A stretch of DNA of 64,000 nucleotides, from positions 62,001-126,000 of the forward strand of contig KN832892.1 in NCBI GenBank assembly GCA_000827325.1, written 5' to 3'. This stretch comes from Oidiodendron maius Zn (Eukaryota; Ascomycota; Leotiomycetes; Myxotrichaceae). Under the pieces are notes generated by a model. That model searched no databases. It saw only the letters and a list, made by a program, of their open reading frames with translations, and was not told the DNA's origin. The position numbers and the translations under genes were made by a program. Below, piece by piece: positions 36,221-48,801 of this stretch. The stretch's first letter is position 1. Each line of letters begins with the position of its first letter.

Positions 36221-38631
36221 ATGCGGAACGTATCATGTGACTATGCTTCGGCTACTTCCACTCAAGCGTCACAACCTCAAGAGATACCTTTTACTACTAC
36301 TCCTGACGAGAATGGGTCGTACCGCACCCAGCATAGCGTTAAGAGGTTGAAATTATTTTCCAACATGGATGACCCTCGACAGGCACGCACTTCTCCGAAA
36401 CTTAGTTGTACAAACTGTCGTCAACGCAAGATTAAGTGCAACAAAAGGGAGCCATGTCTCCATTGCCGCACGTCCCAGCATACATGTGTATACCCTCGTC
36501 GCATTCGAAATCGTCTACCCAGACAAGTTGGAAAACACCGAGAGGAAGAACTCTTTGCTCGGATCAAGCATTTGGAGAGCATTGTGGGCCAAATGGCATC
36601 GTCAACAGCTCCAACGAACGATTATGGTACCGACTACAACACCGAGGAGACATATTATAGGCCTCCACAGAGTCCTGCTTCTGTCAGTGCTGAGTCTGGC
36701 AGTTCTATTCAGGATAGATGGCTTGATAAAGAGGGCCTGGCATTCGTCAAAAGACAAGAAACTGGGTCACAGTATATTGGTCACACTTTCTGGACGATGC
36801 TGGGTGTGGAGGTCGGTGGCCTTCGAAAACTTTTGGAGGACACCGCCGATGAGGAAGATGAGCATGATCATATAACATCCAATTCGTTCAGAACGCCTTA
36901 CTATTCAGGTGTTCTGTTTGATTTTCCACTGACATTTATTGAACCGGAGCGCCCCTCAAGGCAGCACCGCTCGATCCTCGCCAGTTTCTACTTTTCTAAC
37001 GTGCACCCTCTATGCATGATATTGCACAGGCCGACTATCAACGCATACTTAGAGAATGCCATTCCATCCGAAGATCCGGCAGATAATATATGGAAATCGA
37101 AAGGACTTCAGGCTGTCGCACATGCAATTTACTTCGCCGCCGTGACAAGCATGTCGGCTGGGGACTGCATGAAATTTCTCGGTGCCGAAAAGAATGATTT
37201 GACGATGCATTATAAAAAAAGAACTGAAGCAGCGTTATATCGTGCAGAGTTTTTGAGTAGTATAGAGATTACCACATTACAGGCCTTAACCCTGTACATA
37301 GTAAGTGTGCCCCCAAAGCTTCCCAAAGCGTCCCCACGTGTGGCATGCGAAAAGAATGATTAACAATGTGATGATGTATTCGCGTATTATTTTGGTCTAT
37401 GGCTTCGTCACAAACTAGCAGTAGTTCATCAGGCTGACAGACATTACAGATGGCAATACGCTCCCATAACTCGGATCGAACTAGCTGGACACTCATTGCG
37501 ACCGCAGTCCGTATTGCTCATGCCCTTGGTCTCCACAGGGATGGAGATGGACGCGCATTTACTTTTTTTGTTGCCGAAATGCGGCGCCGCCTCTGGTGGC
37601 AGATTCTTGTGCTGGACATGAGAGCGTCAGAAAATCGCGGCTCAGAGTTGATGATTTTGGATGGCTCCTTCAACTCTATTATGCCCCACAATCTCAATGA
37701 CGCAGATTTTAACTTAGAACGCCGCACAATTCCACTGCCAAGTAGTGGTATCACCGAAATGACCTTCTGCCTGATCAGCATGGATGTATCAAATACCATC
37801 TTGAAGATCAGCTTTATTCCACCATTCAAGGAACGGCAAGCTCTAACGCTTGCCCAGAAAGAAGCTCTTGTGAAAGAATGTACAGATAGAATTGAAACTG
37901 TTTATCTTCAAGGATTCGATATCTCTGATCCTTACGCATGGGTGATACGGACTATCGCCGAACTTTTGATTCTCAAGCTGTGGTTAGTGGTTCAGTATCC
38001 CGTGGAGTGCGTTCATGTAACCTCGCAACATTTTGCGAGAGGGCAAAGTTTACGCACTGCCACCGCGTTCTTAAATATCTGTGAATTATTGGAGCACTCT
38101 GAGCCGGCTGCTAAATTCGTGTGGTTTTTCGAAACTTACATTCCATGGCATGCTCTCGCTGTTGCGTTAGTTGAGCTCTGCAAAGAGACCGTGGGACCTC
38201 TTGCGGATAAGGCATGGGCTATTATCGATAAGGGCTATGAGAAATGGGAGAAGCGTATAGCAAACTCTAGGGATGGTATTTTGTGGCGCCCTATCAAGAG
38301 CCTAATGAAGAAGGCACAAGTTGCACGGGAGCAAGGTCAAACCTTTGCCGAACCACAATCGGCTCCTTCGCGATCTTCAGAGCCTACCTCTTCTGCAGGC
38401 AGGCATGATATTCCCCAACCAGGACTCACAGTAGAGCCAAGTCAAAGCGACTCACTGGATCGGTTATATTTTGGAAAGTACGGGTCAACGACCGTTACGA
38501 CATATCCATCCTTTGGGTTAGGTACCTTGAACTCATCTGAGGATTTCCAGTCAACCGAAGATCAAGTTAATACATCCAACTGGGATCACTGGAACGAATT
38601 TCTGTTCGGTGTTGGGGTACCCCACGGGTGA
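36221..38631 (+). CDS. Zn2Cys6 transcription factor with fungal_trans domain
   Basis: Two exons, 36221-37300 and 37450-38631, about 753 aa; the intron is long for this region (149 nt) with consensus GTAAGT and TTACAG. The zinc cluster has cysteines at residues 63, 66, 73, 79, 82 and 89 (C-x2-C-x6-C-x5-C-x2-C-x6-C), followed by a coiled-coil-like segment (EELFARIKHLESIVGQM). The fungal_trans region includes ILASFYFSNVHPLCMILHRP and the signature AVRIAHALGLHRDGDG...EMRRRLWWQI. A second ATG (codon 49) just before the cluster is an equally good start. Similar regulators often control metabolic or toxin-related genes, but no target can be named. Its neighbour on the left is the RTA1-like gene, transcribed the same way. 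Confidence 0.88.
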
Positions 38632-39170
38632 TGTGCCATAATATTGAATATTACGATTAAATTATCTTGCTGTCTCTTGATGCAATGGCGCATGCTTTCT
38701 ACCGACATTCTCTGGGTTAAACATCGAGTCCAACACGGCCTCACCTGACATTTGTTGACCTGCCTGGTCCAATATTTGTCAAAAATAACGACCAGATTGA
38801 TGATTATTCTGAAGATCTTTAGGTTGGTGGGCTTATAACAGATGCCCTTACGGATATCAACAATATAACGTAGGATGTGGCGGCAAAGGACATCGTACAA
38901 TGACTGATAGCAACAGTTAAAATACATCACATATAAATCTCATCACTAGCTTTTATGATTGAGTTCAATTTATATGGGTCTTTTTTGAGCCTAGTATATG
39001 TAGTAAATTTTCACAACTATACCACTTCGAACAGCTAGCGAAGTGACCTTAACATCAAATTATCTGACCAGGCCGCGAAATGGATATCGGCAATCATGCA
39101 GTGACTTCAAAGCCGTCTATCGCTTTGCGTTCCACGTGCCACTACCATTGATTAGTATCCATATATTGCC
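38632..39170. other. Convergent 3' flanks, nothing recognised
   Basis: Space between two convergent genes; no ORF with recognisable features. Confidence 0.5.
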
Positions 39171-39839
39171 TCATACGTTCAAGTAGAAACCTACCATTTT
39201 CCACGGCGCATTCCATGCGTACAGTATTGGTATAGCCTCCTTATATGCATCATTCTTTGTCGATCGCTCGAAATGATCCATACTTTCCCATCCCCTGGTA
39301 ACGAAGAAAACCTTGGCCTTCTCGCCCTTGATGCCTTCATGTTCTTGCTCTTCCAGCACCCAGCCAAAGGCGAAACTCACAGTACCCTTCGCACCCTTAA
39401 TATAGATCTCATCAAACTTTAAGAAATCCTCCTTGACCTTTTCCTGGAACTCCGGCGTTACGCGAGAAGCTGGGAAGTAGCTCTGTACAAACTCGACCAC
39501 GTTCGCAGTAGCAGGCCCATCTGATCCGAATGCCGACCGGTTGAGGGCGACGTGGAAAATACTATGTGGTTCGCCACATGAACTGCGCACGCTCTTTATA
39601 AATGAACCAAATTCCGCCGTAGTTTCAAAGTTCACGTAGTCCTTGGCACCGTTCCATTCTGACGTGATCTGAATGGCGCCCTTATCCTGAACCTGTGTAC
39701 CCAGGACAAAATGCTGGAGGGATTTTACTCCTTTGAGGGTTTTAGCAGTTTTCTGGATCGTGTCGTCAACTGTGGTGCGTGACTCGTGGGCGTCGAATAA
39801 TTGTTCTGCACCAAATTGTATGATCTCGGCGACAACCAT
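39171..39839 (-). CDS. Dimeric alpha/beta-barrel (ABM-like) protein
   Basis: Single exon, 222 aa, ATG at 39839. Two ferredoxin-like halves can be seen. The first runs from IIQFGAEQLFDA to HSIFHVALNR, and the second from VVEFVQSYFPAS to KAKVFFVTRGWESMDHFERS. This fits the two-repeat fungal stress-response/ABM-type dimeric alpha/beta-barrel proteins. Members include small monooxygenases and cyclases of aromatic metabolites, but most are uncharacterised. No signal peptide or membrane segment. The family call rests on fold pattern and is moderate. Confidence 0.65.
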   Translation of the reverse strand: MVVAEIIQFGAEQLFDAHESRTTVDDTIQKTAKTLKGVKSLQHFVLGTQVQDKGAIQITSEWNGAKDYVNFETTAEFGSFIKSVRSSCGEPHSIFHVALNRSAFGSDGPATANVVEFVQSYFPASRVTPEFQEKVKEDFLKFDEIYIKGAKGTVSFAFGWVLEEQEHEGIKGEKAKVFFVTRGWESMDHFERSTKNDAYKEAIPILYAWNAPWKMVGFYLNV

Positions 39840-41083
39840 CTTGCAGGATGAGATTTCTGTGGTGGTGCCTTAACAGAATTTTGGTTAAAAAAGTTATGAG
39901 TCTCATCCGGTCAGAGAAGTCCGGATAGATGCAAAAATCTTATTGTGACATTGGACTACTTAATATACTTCAGGGTAGAGCTAAATCGCATACAACCTCT
40001 CCTTTTCCGGACTGCTGATTCAGTGCAGCTCCTTTGTCTGCTTAACTTCACGAAATCAGCTGGCTGATTCATCTACCTGGATTTAACTCTCACTCGGCTA
40101 CTGACAAATCCTAAGACCAGTGCAGCCCGCTCCTGCGGATAGATCACGGATTTAGCAGAGTCGGGAGACCAATCCCGTCGGAACGGACTTTCGGACCTTT
40201 TTATAACCGTACGGTATCATGACGTGCCGAGTTTGACCATTAGCGTCCCACATTATAAATCACCCCGTTCCAGTTCACCAGGGCAACCCTGTACGTGGGG
40301 TAGCGGGACGGCGGCCCAAAGACGTACACGAGTCGATCGATCTATTCCATCATCCTCTTCAGAAGTACAGAGAAGTTGTATATCGTTTTCATTAACTCAT
40401 TTATACAGTTAATTTCTTGCCAGTTGCTTCCTTCTACATGGCACAGGTTGGCTCAATTGTCTCTTATGTCGCAAATTGCATGGCTACAAGGTCATTGGTA
40501 CTCATAAAGGTTCCCACAGTCGCACTTGGTCTCCTAAATTAGTATTGAATCTTTGGTCAGAGTCGGGATAGTTTAACTTGGATACGGAGTTACGAATGGC
40601 CGCAAAACTGATCTGAAATATTGTTTTATGCGCGGTGGTGGTATAGAGGGCTTGCAGCATGTCTACAATTGGGAGGGGCAGTGGTGCATTGCTGCTCTAA
40701 TTATTCCAGCTGCTTTGACACGGCATGCCCTTTCCCCCTCAACCGGGCCGATGCCGAGCCTGCGGACAAGTAGAGTCTTACCCCGGCGTGATCGTATGAT
40801 GTTAGCAGTACAGTAGTGCCTAAGTTGGAATCAGTTCATTTAGAGACCTGCGTCGAGTGAAGCCAGCGCTTCGCATCGCGACGTCGGTTGACAATATCAC
40901 GAACTTTGTCAAATATGTTAATATTCAGATCTGTATGAAACGGTCATATATGGAACTGAAATATTATTACTCTTGAGATTTAACAATAAACCGCACCTTT
41001 TAGGCTCATACTGAGATATACTGGACACTTATGACCTGCATGCCCATTCATGGACAATCATTCTGTCATTATTTGGTAACCAC
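39840..41083. other. Intergenic, nothing recognised
   Basis: 1.2 kb with short ORFs only. The first 200 bp are the promoter of the ABM-like gene. Confidence 0.4.
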
Positions 41084-41884
41084 TCATGCCTTACTATGAA
41101 ATATGAGATGTATTATGTGCGCATACATGCCCCAAAAAATCCTGCGTAATATCTCTGGGGCGTATCGTAAAACCCTGTCTCCTTGCTTGCTAGACACACC
41201 AACGGCATTGAGGTTGTGGTATTGTTCCTCGAGAACTAACTCACAAAATGCAGCTCCAAGATCCTCGTATGAGACTGCGAGACGTACAGATTCGGTGTTT
41301 ATCTCATGTCCAGTCCCCTCCTCGTCTATCAACACCGGGGGCTGGATGAGGGTGACAGAGAGTAACGATGTGCTTTCCAATAATCGAGCTTGTGCCTTGA
41401 TAAGATCTGCATACGGGTGACTGAAAGCGGTTTTAATAAGCCAATGAACCAGAGGTGGGCGGTCTGCAGCAAAGCGGGCGTTGAAAGTTGATGATGACAG
41501 CAAGAATAGTCGTGGCTTCTGCCAATCTTCCTGGTTCGCTTTAAAATCTTCCAGCGAGGCAATAATTGAATTGGCACCATCCTGCAAGATACGGACACCA
41601 GGAATATTGTCATTCTCGCCTAGGGTGCAGATGATTATCTGGGCCGCCGAGAGAGTTCTTTTGACCACTTCTGTGTCAGTAAGCAAACCCTGGAATACTC
41701 TGACGTCCCTCTTCGATTCAATATCCGGAAAGAAATCCAGGAGCCTTCCTTTATTGCGCACATAGATCTGCAATCTCAATGATTTGGACTTTTGCTGAGC
41801 GAGTAAATGACGAACTATCACACGACCAGTGTGGCCGGTGGCTCCGAATATGGCAATCGTGCAGGGGTTGGAGGAATCGCCCAT
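41084..41884 (-). CDS. NAD(P)-binding Rossmann protein (atypical/NmrA-like SDR)
   Basis: Single exon, 266 aa. The N-terminal dinucleotide motif GATGHTGR is at residues 14-21, followed by LQIYVRNKGRLLDFFPDI, matching the beta2 basic residue that selects NADP(H). The central strand reads RLFLLSSSTFN. The active-site Tyr-x3-Lys of classical SDRs is replaced by the segment HPYADLIKAQARLLESTSL, close to Y-x3-K in the atypical NAD(P)H-binding family. Probably a reductase or redox sensor; substrate unknown. The reading frame is complete with a good ATG at 41884. Confidence 0.8.
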   Translation of the reverse strand: MGDSSNPCTIAIFGATGHTGRVIVRHLLAQQKSKSLRLQIYVRNKGRLLDFFPDIESKRDVRVFQGLLTDTEVVKRTLSAAQIIICTLGENDNIPGVRILQDGANSIIASLEDFKANQEDWQKPRLFLLSSSTFNARFAADRPPLVHWLIKTAFSHPYADLIKAQARLLESTSLLSVTLIQPPVLIDEEGTGHEINTESVRLAVSYEDLGAAFCELVLEEQYHNLNAVGVSSKQGDRVLRYAPEILRRIFWGMYAHIIHLIFHSKA

Positions 41885-42456
41885 TTATATTGCCTTGTTT
41901 GCATATGGACCACGTTGAAGATCCTGTGCTGGGAGGTGCTTTATAAATATGAATGGGGTTGGCGAAGGCATTCAAGCCGAGCCCCTAAATGCGGGACCCA
42001 ATCTAAGTGTCCCACCATATTAGACTTGTGCAGAGTTTGCCGTTTCCTAGCCGCGTTTCCCTCGATCTATGCCTGGCCTGGGAAATACTGGAATTACGTT
42101 TGCCTGGTGCCATCAATTACGAAGGCTATGTTGCTGCGGTATGGCGGGAAACTATTCTTGACCTCCAAAGGACTCGCCACCACGAGCAATTGAGTGGAGG
42201 TTATAATATTGAGAACAATCCACACCCAGCAGCCGATATGGTGTTCTAACCACAGACTGCGTAACTTACTGGATTATGAACCCAGTCCATGCTTCTTGGT
42301 GGGGAGGCTGTCGGTAGTATACTTTAAGGCATGAGCTCAAGTGCATAACAGAATACGTGATACCAGTATTGAATTAATGCAGGATCTCAGGGTCTATCTA
42401 GTCTTGCATTAAATATTGATTGCTTAGGGGGCAACTTGAACGGCACCTTGCATGCT
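41885..42456. other. Intergenic, nothing recognised
   Basis: Promoter of the Rossmann protein gene and 3' flank of the TAXI gene. Confidence 0.4.
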
Positions 42457-43485
42457 TTACAAATATCCTTTCTCACTGTAAAACCTCTCTGCGCCGGGAT
42501 GCAATGGTACGGTTGTCTTGGACATCTTTCTAGGATCCATGGGCCAACCTACAGGGCTTCTGTCACCCGGAAATGAATGGAATTGACGTTCGAGAACGAT
42601 CTTGGTCTCGGACATGATCCACGCGAGAAGATACGCTATGTCTTCGGGCAGGTCCTCTCTGCAGAAAACGATGAAGTCAGAGAAGTCGATGGCGGGGAGT
42701 TCTTCCGCTTGATTCTTCCACCAGCCTGCGGGTAGTGGTCTAGGAGATAGACCTGTCTCGGCCATATTGTTCAAAGCTTATGGTTCGCCAGGAATGGGGA
42801 TGAATTTTCGGGGTCCGTCGACCAGATCACCCCACCAGGGAGTCGTCAAGGCTTCCTGGAGCACGGCGGTGAAGCCCTGGGCGAGATCGTGACACGGAAG
42901 CAAGCACTCTTCTGGCCGGTTCCCAAAAACAACCTCGCCTCCCCACGCGAGGATATCCTTGACAGCGACTCCATGCGCTTCGAGATATCTATGAGCTAAA
43001 TAGCCTATTTGACTATCTCCAGTATCGGGACCCATAGCAATCTTCATCTTGGGCTTCTTCTCGCGGATGTCCGCGAATGTCTTGCACCCAAGACTGGGAT
43101 CTAGACCCAGTACTAGCCGGTCGTTTTGGGGGATGACTGCCAGTCCTCGAAGACCTGACATAGGTGGTTGACCGGTGAAAAATCCTGTGCCCTTCAACGC
43201 TGTGGCAAGGATGGCAGCCGGTGTCGTGATGGCGGTCTGGGCTTCTCCGGAATGGACCATGGTCATCGAATCCATCCCTCCTCCACGAACACTCCAGATG
43301 CACGTGCGACTCTCAGGTCCGCATCTCTCGCAGAACTCTTGGGTGATCCAGGCCATGATCTTGTGCCAGTTAGCCTGACCCCAGTCCCCAACGCAGCTGA
43401 GGAGGAGATTTCTCGCGATGGTTGGACTCCCCTGAATCATAGTCCTGACAGCTGGGCCTTTCGAAGGATCTGCCATGGAACCCAT
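42457..43485 (-). pseudogene. TAXI-family TRAP solute-binding-like protein, internal TAA
   Basis: Resembles the TAXI family, solute receptors of bacterial TRAP transporters. From ATG at 43485: IQGSPTIARNLLLSCVGDWG, IWSVRGGGMDSMTMVHSGEA, TFADIREKKPKMKIAMGP and, near the end, VLERQFHSFPGDRSP followed by PLHPGAERFYSEKGYL, the standard TAXI C-terminus. No bacterial-type signal peptide is present, which fits an intracellular fungal member. A TAA at 42775-42777 (codon 237) interrupts the frame between PIPGEP and ALNNMAETG. The same frame continues for 105 more conserved codons. GAA to TAA would explain it; no intron fits. No TRAP permease gene is nearby. The gene is divergent from the DUF4243 gene. 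Confidence 0.75.
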
Positions 43486-43984
43486 TTTGCTGCTCAGCCA
43501 GGTTATACACAAGACTCTAGATGGTCCTCAACGATAGGTGAGACTCAACTACGTGCGTAGAAAAAAGATCGAGCTCAGGATGAGAACTACTAGTTCAACA
43601 ACAAGAAGTAGAAAAGATGAGCTTGTACGCGAACATCTCCAGAAATTCCAGAAGTATAATTTCCTCGACTACATTTCGCAGAGTTTGCATACACTTTCAC
43701 GAAGTTTGCATCAAGGCGTATCAATGGATGGTCTTCTCTGAAAACGCCCCCACTCAACTAAGGTCCCACATCGCATGTCCCCCAACTCACTCGCAGCCGA
43801 TGGGACCGGTCCTATCGTCCCACCCCGCTAGCAGGACCCTTGTTTCTGGGGTCGCTAGCAAGAGCCGTAACATAAACAGCTTCCTGTACAAATCAGCTAG
43901 TAGGAAGGCTTGCATTTAAGGATTTGGCAGCACTCTCCCCGGAGACAAGATCCTTACCACTCACACGCGTGTCGAAACGCCGTC
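43486..43984. other. Bidirectional promoter region
   Basis: About 500 bp between the divergent TAXI-like (-) and DUF4243 (+) genes; short ORFs in it have non-ATG starts. Confidence 0.5.
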
Positions 43985-45469
43985 ATGTCGACCATACCCA
44001 GCATGATCACCGCAAGAACTGTTCATCTCCCTCTTCCTTCGCAGCAGAAAGAGCTAGTGCCGTCGCCAGTCTATGATTTGGCTCAACTCAAAGATGAGCG
44101 TTCGCAGACACTCAAGAACCTCCTCAAAAAGGGCCATATCACGGTTGCACCCCTCCGCGAGCCAAATTTGATTCTACACAGCCATCTGCCGCATGTAATT
44201 TTAGACAATGCATGTTTTTGAAACATGAACTAACGATGGGAACAGCTTCTCGGCTCCGCCTACGCGCTCGGCGCAAACAGCGAGCAACTGACAAAGACGT
44301 ATGAGCACGAAATCACAACCCTGGTGAACATTGACGAAAGATTTGTCCGGGGCGACCAAATCGACAAAGCGTCGTGGAGGAACTTCCTGACCCAAAAACC
44401 GTACGTGGCAACTTTCTCGTGGAAAAGCCTTAATTAAATTATCTTACACGATCATCACAGGTACACCATTGCATTTGTCGATTTTTTCGACGAAGAGGTC
44501 AAAAAGAACAACGGGGATTGGAAAAGGGTGCTTCAAGAGTATCTGTACTCTGGCCAGGAGCCACTTATTAATGGTTACATCGGAGGTCGTATGTTACACT
44601 CGGCTCCATCAAACCCTGCAGAAGTGCTAATGTAGAAATCAGTCGGCCACCCCTTCATTCATCTGGCTTATGCCTATGAGTTCCAGAGTAAGGAGGTTGC
44701 GACTGAGGCCCTGAGTCTTGGATGCTCCGAGTACGACCTGCTGCATGGTCTTCTAGACTACCCTTCTCCCGACACATCGACCTATAAGACGTCCTCTCTG
44801 GGCGAGGTGATCAAACGCATACGAGATGACAAGCGGTTCGATGGCTTGTTAGATATGCCCGGAATCACCAATATTGCGATTGTGGCCCAGCAGCGCCTCA
44901 ACGTGGTGGTGGAGCATTGGAACGCCTGGGAGGTCTTGGATCCAGTTCAGAGCTTGGAGCAAATATGCGACCTGAGCGTAGTGTTGGCTCTTGGGCACGG
45001 CGATTCTTCTTGTTTGTATGACTTCTTCCACGCTCACATCATGACTGTGGCCCACGCTCTCCGTATTCTTTGGCACGTCTTCCCCGAGGAGCGTCGCATC
45101 TCGATCTTGCGACAGTACGCCCTGTTCACAATCCTTCAATATATCGACCAACTCAGAATGCCGTTCGGTATTGAGGAGATTGAATCGATCGAGGTGGCTG
45201 GCCGGGATTGGGACTGGGTGGTTGACAGGGCATTGAAGCACAAGTGGGCCTTGGACTCTCATTTTTTCAAGGTCGTTCGTGCTCCAAAGGCCTTCTGTGA
45301 GACTTATGGCGACAAGAATAACTTCTACTTGAGAGCAGCAATCAAATTCATTACTACATTCGACGGCTGGGAGGGTTTTGGACGTGGAGTGGATGGTTAT
45401 GATCCAACCAAAGATGGTTACAGGCCGGAAGAGGTGAAAGTGGGTGGATATCCTGGGTCAGCGGAATAG
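43985..45469 (+). CDS. Questin-oxidase-like protein (DUF4243)
   Basis: Family DUF4243, which includes fungal questin oxidase and AflY-type proteins of aromatic polyketide ring cleavage, though many members are uncharacterised. Four exons, 43985-44194, 44246-44400, 44461-44585 and 44643-45469, all in phase, 438 aa. Characteristic parts: LLGSAYALGANSEQL, the first histidine block VGHPFIHLAYAYE, and the second histidine region FFHAHIMTVAHALRILWHVF. No transmembrane segment. The AAs upstream of ATG 43985 in the same frame open only with TTG, so this ATG was chosen. No polyketide synthase is in the window. Confidence 0.8.
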
Positions 45470-45790
45470 TAAAACTTGTGCCATAAATTAGTGGTTGCGG
45501 CGTCTGAGATTAGGACAAACGATCGATCGGACAAGAGAATCAAGGAGACATGTAAGAACTTTTACTAGTTTAAGTGAAACTTTGATCTCATCCGCTGTAC
45601 AAATTTGGCCGCATATCGGTGAGGGGCCACCTACACACAGCGGCCCAAGCTGCCTGCGAAGCACCTCGACTGCGCAATTCATCTCGTTATTCAATGTCAA
45701 AGGATGAAGCAGCGACTCATATCTGCAAATGAGGGTCAGACTCTTCCCGAAACCTTTCGAAACCTGTGGCTACCACAGGGTGCCAACGAC
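45470..45790. other. Convergent 3' flanks
   Basis: Short spacer between the DUF4243 gene and the MFS gene; no recognisable coding sequence. Confidence 0.5.
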
Positions 45791-47478
45791 TTAGTTGCAA
45801 TCACTCATGAACTTCGTCAACCACTCATTCCTTCCAATCCAGCTACGGCATTTCTTCCCAAAAACCCAAAGCGGAATTGTGCATGCGCATGTAGTTAATA
45901 AAACACTTCCCAACACGACAAATACATTCAAGGTACCCGAATCGGCCAACCAGTCCTCAATAACATACGTCATGCCAAAGGCAAGAAAGTTGCGTTGATT
46001 AAGCGCGACAAACGCCTCCGCATTAAGCGTAGGATAGCAATCGAGCACATATCCAAACAAACATGTAGAGGCAAATGCCATAGCCATGTTAGAGAATCCA
46101 TACGTGAGTACAGGACCAGTCCAGTGTGACTGATAGTGGACAGTAGCGCCAAAGCCATAGAAGCCTACGGTGCCAAGGATAACGACGACAAATATGAGGA
46201 CAAGACGGAACTCGGGCTCGTAGATGCCTTTATTTTTCCGAGTCAGGTATAAGCAGATGGTGTCGTTAAGAGGACCAGATATGGCCTCGCCGATTATAGT
46301 CATGACCAGTGGAGAGAGAGATGTTAGGCCAACTTGGGCTACACTGAAATTGTAGGGTGGGGCAACGAAGATGACCCCGATGACGTTTGAGTATATAACG
46401 CTCCAGGTAATCATTACTCCATAGACTATGAATAGCACGAAGACGGCGGGATACCAGAAGAGAATGAATGGTCGAATAGCGATTTTGAGCAAGGGTGCAT
46501 TGCTGTACCGGCCAGAGTAGATGCGGAGAGAGCGCCAGTAAGAAATTTTAAGTGGGATACTGGTATCTGAGCCACTAGTTATCCTCGGTTCGATGTTAGA
46601 AGCTCTTGTGTGGAGAACCGCACCTGTTTCGAGATGCATAAAAGCAGTCTTGCTAACAACCCCCCTTTCCGCTTCCTGGCTTTTGATATCTTTGATTATT
46701 GGAGGAACCACCATGCTACTCTCTCGGGTATAGCAGGTCTCCGGAACAAAAAAGAGGATTAGGGATATCAAGGCACCATAAAGAATAGCGCAGATCCAGA
46801 AACACCATTTCCAACCCAAATTCTGGATAACGTAGCCCGCAATGAGCGCTCCAGCATTAACACCACACAAAAGACATAAATTCCAGAATGCAATCCGCGT
46901 AGCTCTTTCATGCACAAAATACAAATCTCCAATCGTGCATTGAACCAGTATCTCAAATGGTGCTAACCCAAGGCCACCGATGACTCTACTGGTTTGGAAA
47001 TCGCGGAAATCTTTTCCAACACCCCCGACGACAGAGCTGATGAACAAAACTATAATTGAAAAGAGATATATCGGCCTTCTACCGTACACTTTTGCCAGCG
47101 GGTTCAGCAGAAATAGCGAGAGCGCGATCGTGAGAATCATCCAGCTTGTGGCTTTCGCGAGCTGGCTAACGGAAATGCCGAGCTCCTTGGCAATTTCAAC
47201 GAAACCGGGAGAAAGCATGGGACCATAGGAGCCGGCGACTCCAGCAGCTAAGCCGATAGTGAGAAGGACGAACTCCTTCTGCCATTGTGGCCACTTTAAA
47301 CCATGTCTCAGCCGCCGTAATACTACCAGATCGGTTTAATACGTACATTTAGCGGGTCGTTGGGATCATCAGATGGTTGGGGAACAAGGATCACGTGAGA
47401 GAATCGCCCTTTACCGTGCTTCAGTTGGTCCCAAGGCACCATGGAGTATTCTGCTGGAAGGTCGTCCTGGTCATTCAT
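45791..47478 (-). CDS. MFS transporter (DHA1-like), paralogue of the 3.7-5.7 kb gene
   Basis: Proton-coupled exporter of unknown substrate, plasma membrane. Two exons, 47478-47347 and 47293-45791, 544 aa, 12 hydrophobic segments. The N-terminal tail HVILVPQPSDDPNDPLNWPQW matches the family tail. Motif A is NPLAKVYGRRPIYLFS, and the loop between TM8 and TM9 contains LTRKNKGIYEPEFRL. The first exon carries the whole cytoplasmic N-terminus; the ATG at 47478 gives a normal-length protein. It shares these motifs with the transporter at 3681-5732 but has far fewer introns (one against six), so the duplication is old. Confidence 0.87.
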
Positions 47479-48801
47479 GAGTGCTGGGTTTGTAGGTGAT
47501 TAGCAGCGCCTCGGACTGTTCTAGTCGATGTATAACCAACCTGTGCCAGGCACGACCTCCATCTTATTACACTCAAGTATCCCAAAAGGCATTCTGTAAG
47601 TTGTAAATAATATGTCGGACCGCGATGCAAACCATGAATTTGGACTACGCGACAGGATATAACTTATGTTATAACCACTACACAGTCTTATTGCGCTACC
47701 GCCAGCCGAAAGTTCCCCACGAGCAACCCAACCGCACGATTCTCGGTCCCGCCTGAGCTATCCTCACGGCTGTCCATTTTACCACAGATATTTGTAGGAT
47801 AGCTGCACTCTACAATGAAACCCTATCTTGGTCAATGCTTGCTGATTAGGGATAACCCCGATAGCTAACGACCCATTGCCACATTATTAATACTAGGCCG
47901 TCTAGGTGGGAGTGAATTATTTTTCGACCAGAATTGATAGTGATGGAAGATTTCCGGATTGTCTCCATAACGAGGTCATTTTTGCCATTCGGGTTTCACC
48001 TAGTAACGGACCTTTTGGAAGGCCAAAGACCGAACTCAGCTACAGTACCGTTTTTAGGTCCCACAATGTCTCCCCACCCGCAACTACCACATTCTTACCC
48101 ACACTTCCCGATATATCCAGGATTAAGCTTTTTATATAGACTTCTTCAATTAGTCATTGGATTAAGATAATATAAAAACCTTTGCCTAGCTTCTATATCT
48201 ACATTCTATTGATGCTCTTAAATGTTACCATTAGTCTAGTAGAGGAAATGAAGTATACCTGTACCCTATTGTACCTGTCCTCTTTAAGCAACAAGAGCAA
48301 TCACGCAACAAAGGCGATCCCAGAAGATTCTTCAATAAGAACCAGGAAGTGGATTTCCCCGATAACCGTGCGTTCCCTCAGGGGCTCAGAGCCAAGCATG
48401 CCAAGGCGGCAAAGGACACAGCCGGGCACGACGCTGTTTAGGGTAGTGGGGGACGACTAGACCCCTCACTCCCATTACAGTAGGGTCTACCCCACCATTC
48501 CGTTCAACGCTCGATGATTGGTTAGCGTGGTTCCACTGTCTCACAATGTGGCTTCCACCTCGAAAGTGAACTATAGATTCTAGTGGATGCTGTAACTGTA
48601 GCTATACCACTTATTAAGAGTGAGGTATTTGACTGTATCCTAATTTGAACCTAATACAGTCTATATTATTCCTGTTTCTTTTCTTATTCGATATTTATAT
48701 TTTAGCACAGCACGAAAATCTCAACACAAAATAATAATTTTCCATTTATAATGCTCAAAGATAGTATTCTATTCTTTTCTAATTATTATCTATAATATAT
48801 T
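47479..48801. other. Intergenic, nothing recognised
   Basis: Promoter of the MFS gene, then 1.1 kb with weak short ORFs and AT-rich sequence leading to the SINE-like element. Confidence 0.4.
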
